The position numbers were made by a program, and so were the translations under genes. The notes below the pieces were generated by a model. That model did not search any database, was not told where the DNA came from, and saw only the letters and a list, made by a program, of their open reading frames with translations. Of a stretch of 64,000 nucleotides of DNA, positions 52,529 to 62,014 are shown piece after piece; position 1 is the first letter of the stretch, and each line of letters starts with the position of its first letter. Origin of the DNA: Ptiloglossa arizonensis (taxonomy: Eukaryota; Arthropoda; Insecta; Hymenoptera; Colletidae); contig NW_027479484.1 of the NCBI RefSeq assembly GCF_051014685.1, positions 1 to 64,000 of the forward strand, read 5' to 3'.

Positions 52529-52545
52529 GTTCGCGAGATATGGGA
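52529..52545 (+). other. CENP-B-box-like element (8 of 9 core positions), one per monomer
   Basis: The 17-mer GTTCGCGAGATATGGGA was compared with the mammalian CENP-B box core nTTCGnnnnAnnCGGGn. TTCG, the central A and GGG all match; the only mismatch is T instead of C at position 13, which would be a lost CpG. The same element recurs in nearly every monomer at the same phase. Variants include GTTCGCGACATATGGGA (change at an unconstrained position; 8,273, 13,751 and 20,128) and rarer core changes such as GATCGCG (8,449; 57,131; 60,850) and GTTTGCG (55,008; 58,726). A random 177-bp monomer would contain a match this good on either strand about 4% of the time by my rough estimate, so this is suggestive only. 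Protein binding is not shown. Confidence 0.4.
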
Positions 52546-52574
52546 GTTTGAAGCCAAGAAATGGTTGAGAAGGC

Positions 52575-52585
52575 AAAAAATTTTT
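52575..52585. other. A6T5 tract within the monomer
   Basis: A run of six A followed by five T, containing a perfect 10-bp palindrome, sits between GAAGGC and CGCAATTC. Phased A-tracts of this type intrinsically bend or stiffen DNA, and similar tracts are common in satellites. Length variants here (A7T5, A5T6, A7T4) and the CAACAAATTTTT and CAACAAATCTTT forms are the main polymorphisms of this segment. Confidence 0.6.
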
Positions 52586-53000
52586 CGCAATTCTGCTGCT
52601 CCAAACGCTTAACCAGAATGGCCTAGGGAAAAAATACACATACCGTTGTAATCGAGCGAGGTTCTACTTTCAGATGCAATAGGAATTTTTGGGTTAGGTC
52701 AATCCGTTCGCGAGATATGGGAGTTTGAAGCCAAGAAATGGTTGAGAAGGCAAAAAATTTTTGGCAATTCTGCTGCTCCAAACGCTTAACCAGAATGGCC
52801 TAGGGAAAAAATACACATACCGCTGTAATCGGGCGAGGTTCTACTTTCAGATGCAATTGGAATTTTTGGGTTAGGTCAATCCGTTCGCGAGATATGGGAG
52901 TTTGAAGCCAAGAAATGGTTGAGAAGGCAAAAAATTTTTCGCAATTCTGCTGCTCCAAACGCTTAACCAGAATGGCCTAGGGAAAAAATGCACACACCGC

Positions 53001-54578
53001 TGTAATCGGACGAGGTTCTACTTTCAGATGCAATTGGTATTTTTGGGTTAGGTCAATCCGTTCGCGAGATATGGGAGTTTGAAGCCTAGAAATGGTTGAG
53101 AAGGCAAAAAATTTTTCGCAATTCTGCTGCTCCAAACGCTTAAACAGAATGGCCTAGGGAAAAAATACAGATACCGTTGTGATCGGGCGAGTTTCTACTT
53201 TCAGATGCAACAGGAATTTTTGGGTTAGGTCAATCCGTTCGCGAGATATGGGAGTTTGAAGCTAAGAAATGGTTGAGAAGACAACAAATCTTTCGCACTT
53301 CTACTGCTCCAAACGCTTATCCAGAATGGCCTAGGGAAGAAATACACATACCGTTGTAATCGGGCGAGTTTCGACTTTCAGATGCAATAGGAATTTCTGG
53401 GTTAGGTCATTCCGTTCGCGAGATATGGGAGTTTGAAGCCAAGAAATGGTTGAGAAGGCAACAAATTTTTCGCAATTCTGCTGCTCCAAACGCTTAACCA
53501 GAATGGCCTAGGGAAAAAATACACATACCGTTGTAATCGGGCGAGTTTCTACTTTCAGATGCAATAGGAATTTTTGGGTTAGGTCAATCCGTTCGCGAGA
53601 TATGGGAGATTGAAGCCAAGAAATGGTTGAGAAGGCATAAAATTTTTCGCAATTCTGCTGCTTCAAACGCTTAACCAGAATTGCCTAGGGAAAAAATACA
53701 CATACCGTTGTAATCGGGCGAGTCTCTACTTCCAGACGCTACAGGAATTTTTGGGTTAGGTCAATCCGTTCTCGAGATATGGGAGTTTGAAGCCAAGAAA
53801 TGGTTGAGAAGGCAAAAAATTTTTCGCAATTCTGCTGCTCCAAACGTTTAACCAGAATGGCCTAGGGAAAAAATACACATACCGTTGTAATCGGGCGAGT
53901 TTCTACTTTCAGATGCAATAGGAATTTTTGGGTTAGGTCAATCCGTTCGCGAGATATGGGAGTTTGAAGGCAAGAAATGGTTGAGAAGGCAAAAAATTTT
54001 TCGCAATTCTGCTGCTCCAAACGCTTAACCAGAATGGCCTAGGGAAAAAATACACATACCGTTGTAATCGGGCGTGTTTCTACTTTCAGATGCAATAGGA
54101 ATTTTTGGGTTAGGTCAACCCGTTCGCGAGATATGGGAGTTTGAAGCCAAGAAATGGTTGAGAAGGCAAAAAATTTTTCGCAATTCTGCTGCTCCAAACG
54201 CTTAAACAGAATGGCCTAGGGAAAAAATACATATACCGTTGTAATCGGGCGAGTTTCTACTTTCAGATGCAACAGGAATTTTTGGGTTAGGTCAATCCGT
54301 TCGCGAGATATGGGAGTTTGAAGCTAAGAAATGGTTGAGAAGACAACAAATCTTTCGCAATTCTGCTTCTCCAAACGCTTAACCAGAATGGCCTAGGGAC
54401 GAAATACACATACCGTTGAAATCGGGCGAGTTTCGACTTTCAGATGCAATAGGAATTTTTGGGTTCGGTCAATCCGTTCGCGAGATATGGGAGTTTGAAG
54501 CCAAGAGATGGTTGAGAAGGCAACAAATTTTTCGCTATTCTGCTGCTCCAAACGCTTAACCAGAATGGCCTAGGGAAA
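53001..54578 (+). repeat. Mosaic satellite block
   Basis: Nine monomers mixing the older CAGATACC/GCAACAGG and AGACAACAAATC types of 5-46 kb with the CAGAATTGCC/CTCTACTTCC types of 47-53 kb, as expected at the border of two amplification domains. Private variants are frequent: GCCTAGAAATGG (53,084), GGAATTTCTGGG (53,391), GTTCTCGAG (53,768), GGGACGAAATAC (54,396), TTCGCTATTC (54,531). Confidence 0.7.
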
Positions 54579-57500
54579 AAATACACATACCGTTGTAATC
54601 GGGCGAGTTTCTACTTTCAGATGCAATAGGAATTTTTGGGTTAGGTCAATCCGTTCGCGAGATATGGGAGTTTGAAGCCAAGAAATGGTTGAGAAGGCAA
54701 AAAATTTTTCGCAATTCTGCTGCTCCAAACGCTTAACCAGAATGGCCTAGGGAAAAAATACACATACCGTTGTAATCTGGCGAGTCTCTACTTCCAGACG
54801 CTACAGGAATTTTTGGGTTAGGACAATCCGTTCGCGAGATATGGGAGATTGAAGCCAAGAAATGGTTGAGAAGGCAAAAAATTTTTCGCACTTCTGCTGC
54901 TCCAAACGCTTAACCAGAATGGCCTAGGGAAGAAATACACATACCGTTGTAATCGGGCGAGTTTCGACTAATCAGATGCAATAGGAATTTTTGGGTTAGG
55001 TCAATCCGTTTGCGAGATATGGGAGTTTGAAGCCAAGAGATGGTTGAGAAGGCAACAAATTTTTCGCAATTCTGCTGCTCCAAACGCTTAACCAGAATGG
55101 CCTGGGGAAAAAATACACATACCGTTGTAATCGGGCGAGCTTCTACTTTCAGATGCAATAGGAATTTTTGGGTTAGGTCAATCCGTTCGCGAGATATGGG
55201 AGTTTGAAGCCAAGAAATGGTTGAGAAGGCAAAAAATTTTTCGCAATTCTGCTGCTCCAAACGCTTAACCAGAATGGCCTAGGGAAAAAATACACATACC
55301 GTTGTAATCGGGCGAGTCTCTACTTCCAGACGCTACAGGAATTTTTGGGTTAGGTCAATCCGTTCGCGAGATATGGGAGTTTGAAGCCAAGAAATGGTTG
55401 AGAAGGCAAAAAATTTTTCGCAATTCTGCTGCTCCAAACGCTTAACCAGAATGGCCTAGGGAAAAAATACACATACCGTTGTAATCGGGCGAGTCTCTAC
55501 TTCCAGACGCTACAGGAATTTTTGGGTTAGGTCAATCCGTTCGCGAGATATGGGAGTTTGAAGCCAAGAAATGGTTGAGAAGGCAAAAAATTTTTCGCAA
55601 TTCTGCTGCTCCAAACGCTTAACCAGAATGGCCTAGGGAAAAAATACACATACCGTTGTAATCGGGCGAGGTTCTACTTTCAGATGCAATAGGAATTTTT
55701 GGGTTAGGTCAATCCGTTCGCGAGATATGGGAGTTTGAAGCCAAGAAATGGTTGAGAAGGCATAAAATTTTTCGCAATTCTGCTGCTCCAAACGCTTAAC
55801 CAGAATGGCCTAGGGAAAAAATACGCATACCGCTGTAATCGGGCGAGGTTCTACTTTCAGATGCAATTGGAATTTTTGGGTTAGGTCAACCCGTTCGCGA
55901 GATATGGGAGTTTGAAGCCAAGAAATGGTTGAGAAGGCAAAAAATTTTTCGCAATTCTGCTGCTCCAAACGCTTAAACAGAATGGCCTAGGGAAAAAATA
56001 CATATACCGTTGTAATCGGTCGAGTTTCTACTTTCAGATGCAACATGAATTTTTGGGTTAGGTCAATCCGTTCGCGAGATATGGGATTTTGAAGCCAAGA
56101 AATGGTTGAGAAGGCAAAAAATTTTTCGCATTTCTGCTGCTCCAAACGCTTAACCAGAATGGCCTAGGGAAAAAATACAGATACCGTTGTAATCGGGCGA
56201 GTTTCTACTTTCAGATGCAACAGGAATTTTTGGGTTAGGTCAATCCGTTCGCGAGATATGGGACTTTGAAGCTAAGAAATGGTTGAGAAGACAACAAATC
56301 TTTCGCAATTCTGCTGCTCCAAACGCTTAACCAGAATGGCCTAGGGAAAAAATACACATACCGTTGTAATCGGGCGAGTTTCTACTTTCAGATGCAATAG
56401 GAATTTTTGGGTTAGGTCAATCCGTTCGCGAGATATGGGAGATTGAAGCCAAGAAATGGTTGAGAAGGCATAAAATTTTTCGCAATTCTGCTGCTCCAAA
56501 CGCTTAACCAGAATTGCCTAGGGAAAAAATACACATACCGTTGTAATCGGGCAAGTCTCTACTTCCAGACGCTACAGGAATTTTTGGGTTAGGTCAATCC
56601 GTTCGCGAGATATGGGAGTTTGAAGCCAAGAAATGGTTGAGAAGGCAAAAAATTTTTGGCAATTCTGCTGCTCCAAACGCTTAACCAGAATGGCCTAGGG
56701 AGAAAATACGCATACCGCTGTAATCGGGCGAGGTTCTACTTTCAGATGCAATTGGAATTTTTGGGTTAGGTCAATCCGTTCGCGAGATATGGGAGTTTGA
56801 AGCCAAGAAATGGTTGAGAAGGCAAAAAATTTTTCGCAATTCTGCTGCTCCAAACGTTTAACCAGAATGGCCTAGGGAAAAAATACACATACCGTTGTAA
56901 TCGGGCGAGTTTCTACTTTCAGATGCAATAGGAATTTTTGGGTTAGGTCAATCCGTTCGCGAGATATGGGAGTTTGAAGCCAAGAAATGGTTGAGAAGGC
57001 AAAAAATTTTTCGCAATTCTGCTGCTCCAAACGCTTAACCAGAATGGCCTAGGGAAAAAATACACACACCGTTGTAATCGGGCGAGTCTCTACTTCCAGA
57101 CGCTACAGGAATTTTTGGGTTAGGTCAATCCGATCGCGAGATATGGGAGTTTGAAGCCAAGAAATGGTTGAGAAGGCAAAAAATTTTTCGCAATTCTGCT
57201 GCTCCAAACGCTTAACCAGAATGGCCTAGGGAAAAAATACACATACCGTTGTAATCGGGCGAGGTTCTACTTTCAGATGCAATAGGAATTTTTGGGTTAG
57301 GTCAATCCGTTCGCGAGATATGGGAGTTTGAAGCCAAGAAATGGTTGAGAAGGCATAAAATTTTTCGCAATTCTGCTGCTCCAAACGCTTTACCAGAATG
57401 GCCTAGGGAAAAAATACGCATACCGCTGTAATCGGGCGAGGTTCTACTTTCAGATGCAATTGGAATTTTTGGGTTAGGTCAATTCGTTCGCGAGATATGG

Positions 57501-58296
57501 GAGTTTGAAGCCAAGAAATGGTTGAGAAGGCAAAAAATTTTTCGCAATTCTGCTGCTCCAAACGTTTAACCAGAATGGCCTAGGGAAAAAATACACATAC
57601 CGTTGTAATCGGGCGTGTTTCTACTTTCAGATGCAATAGGAGTTTTTGGGTTAGGTCAACCCGTTCGCGAGATATGGGAGTTTGAAGCCAAGAAATGGTT
57701 GAGAAGGCAAAAAATTTTTCGCAATTCTGCTGCTCCAAACGCTTAAACAGAATGGCCTAGGGAAAAAATACATATACCGTTGTAATCGGGCGAGTTTCTA
57801 CTTTCAGATGCAACAGGAATTTTTGGGTTAGGTCAATCCGTTCGCGAGATATGGGAGTTTGAAGCTAAGAAATGGTTGAGAAGACAACAAATCTTTCGCA
57901 ATTCTGCTGCTCCAAACGCTTAACCAGAATGGCCTAGGGAAGAAATACACATACCGTTGAAATCGGGCGAGTTTCGACTTTCAGATGCAATAGGAATTTT
58001 GGGGTTAGGTCAATCCGTTCGCGAGATATGGGAGTTTGAAGCCAAGAAATGGTTGAGAAGGCAAAAAATTTTTCGCAATTCTGCTGCTCCAAACGCTTAA
58101 CCAGAATGGCCTAGGGAAAAAATACACATACCTCTGTAATCGGGCGAGGTTCTACTTTCAGATGCAATTGGAATTTTTGGGTTAGGTCAATCCGTTCGCG
58201 AGATATGGGAGTTTGAAGCCAAGAAATGGTTGAGAAGGCAAAAAATTTTTCGCATTTCTGCTGATCCAAACGCTTAACCAGAATGGTCTTGGGAAA
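54579..58296 (+). repeat. 3,718-bp (21-monomer) higher-order unit, copy A
   Basis: Unit length is 21 x 177 + 1; the extra base is GACTAATCAG for GACTTTCAG near 54,966. All markers recur at +3,718: TAATCTGGCGAG (54,774 to 58,492), GGCGAGCTTC, GGTCGAGTTTC with GCAACATG, GGGACTTTGAAG (56,260 to 59,978), GGGCAAGTC, and CATACCTCTG (58,128 to 61,846). The unit is directly followed by copy B. The exact phase of the junction is arbitrary within homologous monomers. Confidence 0.92.
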
Positions 58297-61200
58297 CAAT
58301 ACACATACCGTTGTAATCGGGCGAGTTTCTACTTTCAGATGCAATAGGAATTTTTGGGTTAGGTCAATCCGTTCGCGAGATATGGGAGTTTGAAGCCAAG
58401 AAATGGTTGAGAAGGCAAAAAATTTTTCGCAATTCTGCTGCTCCAAACGCTTAACCAGAATGGCCTAGGGAAAAAATACACATACCGTTGTAATCTGGCG
58501 AGTCTCTACTTCCAGACGCTACAGGAATTTTTGGGTTAGGACAATCCGTTCGCGAGATATGGGAGATTGAAGCCAAGAAATGGTTGAGAAGGCAAAAAAT
58601 TTTTCGCACTTCTGCTGCTCCAAACGCTTAACCAGAATGGCCTAGGGAAGAAATACACATACCGTTGTAATCGGGCGAGTTTCGACTAATCAGATGCAAT
58701 AGGAATTTTTGGGTTAGGTCAATCCGTTTGCGAGATATGGGAGTTTGAAGCCAAGAGATGGTTGAGAAGGCAACAAATTTTTCGCAATTCTGCTGCTCCA
58801 AACGCTTAACCAGAATGGCCTGGGGAAAAAATACACATACCGTTGTAATCGGGCGAGCTTCTACTTTCAGATGCAATAGGAATTTTTGGGTTAGGTCAAT
58901 CCGTTCGCGAGATATGGGAGTTTGAAGCCAAGAAATGGTTGAGAAGGCAAAAAATTTTTCGCAATTCTGCTGCTCCAAACGCTTAACCAGAATGGCCTAG
59001 GGAAAAAATACACATACCGTTGTAATCGGGCGAGTCTCTACTTCCAGACGCTACAGGAATTTTTGGGTTAGGTCAATCCGTTCGCGAGATATGGGAGTTT
59101 GAAGCCAAGAAATGGTTGAGAAGGCAAAAAATTTTTCGCAATTCTGCTGCTCCAAACGCTTAACCAGAATGGCCTAGGGAAAAAATACACATACCGTTGT
59201 AATCGGGCGAGTCTCTACTTCCAGACGCTACAGGAATTTTTGGGTTAGGTCAATCCGTTCGCGAGATATGGGAGTTTGAAGCCAAGAAATGGTTGAGAAG
59301 GCAAAAAATTTTTCGCAATTCTGCTGCTCCAAACGCTTAACCAGAATGGCCTAGGGAAAAAATACACATACCGTTGTAATCGGGCGAGGTTCTACTTTCA
59401 GATGCAATAGGAATTTTTGGGTTAGGTCAATCCGTTCGCGAGATATGGGAGTTTGAAGCCAAGAAATGGTTGAGAAGGCATAAAATTTTTCGCAATTCTG
59501 CTGCTCCAAACGCTTAACCAGAATGGCCTAGGGAAAAAATACGCATACCGCTGTAATCGGGCGAGGTTCTACTTTCAGATGCAATTGGAATTTTTGGGTT
59601 AGGTCAACCCGTTCGCGAGATATGGGAGTTTGAAGCCAAGAAATGGTTGAGAAGGCAAAAAATTTTTCGCAATTCTGCTGCTCCAAACGCTTAAACAGAA
59701 TGGCCTAGGGAAAAAATACATATACCGTTGTAATCGGTCGAGTTTCTACTTTCAGATGCAACATGAATTTTTGGGTTAGGTCAATCCGTTCGCGAGATAT
59801 GGGATTTTGAAGCCAAGAAATGGTTGAGAAGGCAAAAAATTTTTCGCATTTCTGCTGCTCCAAACGCTTAACCAGAATGGCCTAGGGAAAAAATACAGAT
59901 ACCGTTGTAATCGGGCGAGTTTCTACTTTCAGATGCAACAGGAATTTTTGGGTTAGGTCAATCCGTTCGCGAGATATGGGACTTTGAAGCTAAGAAATGG
60001 TTGAGAAGACAACAAATCTTTCGCAATTCTGCTGCTCCAAACTCTTAACCAGAATGGCCTAGGGAAAAAATACACATACCGTTGTAATCGGGCGAGTTTC
60101 TACTTTCAGATGCAATAGGAATTTTTGGGTTAGGTCAATCCGTTCGCGAGATATGGGAGATTGAAGCCAAGAAATGGTTGAGAAGGCATAAAATTTTTCG
60201 CAATTCTGCTGCTCCAAACGCTTAACCAGAATTGCCTAGGGAAAAAATACACATACCGTTGTAATCGGGCAAGTCTCTACTTCCAGACGCTACAGGAATT
60301 TTTGGGTTAGGTCAATCCGTTCGCGAGATATGGGAGTTTGAAGCCAAGAAATGGTTGAGAAGGCAAAAAATTTTTGGCAATTCTGCTGCTCCAAACGCTT
60401 AACCAGAATGGCCTAGGGAGAAAATACGCATACCGCTGTAATCGGGCGAGGTTCTACTTTCAGATGCAATTGGAATTTTTGGGTTAGGTCAATCCGTTCG
60501 CGAGATATGGGAGTTTGAAGCCAAGAAATGGTTGAGAAGGCAAAAAATTTTTCGCAATTCTGCTGCTCCAAACGTTTAACCAGAATGGCCTAGGGAAAAA
60601 ATACACATACCGTTGTAATCGGGCGAGTTTCTACTTTCAGATGCAATAGGAATTTTTGTGTTAGGTCAATCCGTTCGCGAGATATGGGAGTTTGAAGCCA
60701 AGAAATGGTTGAGAAGGCAAAAAATTTTTCGCAATTCTGCTGCTCCAAACGCTTAACCAGAATGGCCTAGGGAAAAAATACACACACCGTTGTAATCGGG
60801 CGAGTCTCTACTTCCAGACGCTACAGGAATTTTTGGGTTAGGTCAATCCGATCGCGAGATATGGGAGTTTGAAGCCAAGAAATGGTTGAGAAGGCAAAAA
60901 ATTTTTCGCAATTCTGCTGCTCCAAACGCTTAACCAGAATGGCCTAGGGAAAAAATACACATACCGTTGTAATCGGGCGAGGTTCTACTTTCAGATGCAA
61001 TAGGAATTTTTGGGTTAGGTCAATCCGTTCGCGAGATATGGGAGTTTGAAGCCAAGAAATGGTTGAGAAGGCATAAAATTTTTCGCAATTCTGCTGCTCC
61101 AAACGCTTTACCAGAATGGCCTAGGGAAAAAATACGCATACCGCTGTAATCGGGCGAGGTTCTACTTTCAGATGCAATTGGAATTTTTGGGTTAGGTCAA

Positions 61201-62014
61201 TTCGTTCGCGAGATATGGGAGTTTGAAGCCAAGAAATGGTTGAGAAGGCAAAAAATTTTTCGCAATTCTGCTGCTCCAAACGTTTAACCAGAATGGCCTA
61301 GGGAAAAAATACACATACCGTTGTAATCGGGCGTGTTTCTACTTTCAGATGCAATAGGAGTTTTTGGGTTAGGTCAACCCGTTCGCGAGATATGGGAGTT
61401 TGAAGCCAAGAAATGGTTGAGAAGGCAAAAAATTTTTCGCAATTCTGCTGCTCCAAACGCTTAAACAGAATGGCCTAGGGAAAAAATACATATACCGTTG
61501 TAATCGGGCGAGTTTCTACTTTCAGATGCAACAGGAATTTTTGGGTTAGGTCAATCCGTTCGCGAGATATGGGAGTTTGAAGCTAAGAAATGGTTGAGAA
61601 GACAACAAATCTTTCGCAATTCTGCTGCTCCAAACGCTTAACCAGAATGGCCTAGGGAAGAAATACACATACCGTTGAAATCGGGCGAGTTTCGACTTTC
61701 AGATGCAATAGGAATTTTGGGGTTAGGTCAATCCGTTCGCGAGATATGGGAGTTTGAAGCCAAGAAATGGTTGAGAAGGCAAAAAATTTTTCGCAATTCT
61801 GCTGCTCCAAACGCTTAACCAGAATGGCCTAGGGAAAAAATACACATACCTCTGTAATCGGGCGAGGTTCTACTTTCAGATGCAATTGGAATTTTTGGGT
61901 TAGGTCAATCCGTTCGCGAGATATGGGAGTTTGAAGCCAAGAAATGGTTGAGAAGGCAAAAAATTTTTCGCATTTCTGCTGATCCAAACGCTTAACCAGA
62001 ATGGTCTTGGGAAA
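58297..62014 (+). repeat. 3,718-bp higher-order unit, copy B
   Basis: Nearly identical to copy A; by eye I found only AACTCTTAACC near 60,041 and TTTTTGTGTTAGG near 60,655 as differences. Copy B keeps the GACTAATCAG insertion. Confidence 0.92.

Larger units (their letters stand above)
52464..52640 (+). repeat. Type (majority-sequence) 177-bp monomer
   Basis: This copy carries the commonest base at each position where monomers vary, so it can serve as a reference. It has 74 G+C of 177 (41.8%), with 31 C and 43 G, and 8 CpG dinucleotides. It contains palindromic hexamers TCGCGA (NruI site, 52,531-52,536) and CCTAGG (AvrII site, 52,622-52,627), plus an A6T5 run. Phase is arbitrary: I start at TACCGTT. 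Confidence 0.95.
47100..53000 (+). repeat. Irregular 3- to 6-monomer higher-order repeat
   Basis: A set of variant monomers cycles here: CAGAATTGCC then CTCTACTTCCAGACGCTAC then ATTTTTGGCAATTC, followed by CGCTGTAATC/CGAGGTTC/CAATTGG with GAGAATGC, then ordinary monomers including GGGAGATTGAAG. The GGCAATTC (once TGCAATTC) marker lies at 47,276, 48,161, 48,869, 49,577, 50,639, 51,170, 51,701, 52,232 and 52,763. Spacings are 5, 4, 4, 6, 3, 3, 3 and 3 monomers with no phase error. Some units are chimeric (51,170 and 52,763 lack the usual preceding variant), so the period is not fixed. Confidence 0.8.

Noticed and set aside
52464..52640. Internal duplication inside the monomer (two ~75-bp halves sharing AATTTTT blocks)
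   Set aside because: Only short A/T runs are shared (GGAATTTTTGGG versus AAAAAATTTTTCGC); the rest of the halves do not align.
52464..52640. Assignment to a known family (Arabidopsis CEN180, rice CentO, maize CentC, human alpha satellite)
   Set aside because: None of the landmark strings resemble what I remember of those monomers; only the length class is similar. A database search of the type monomer at 52,464-52,640 would decide.
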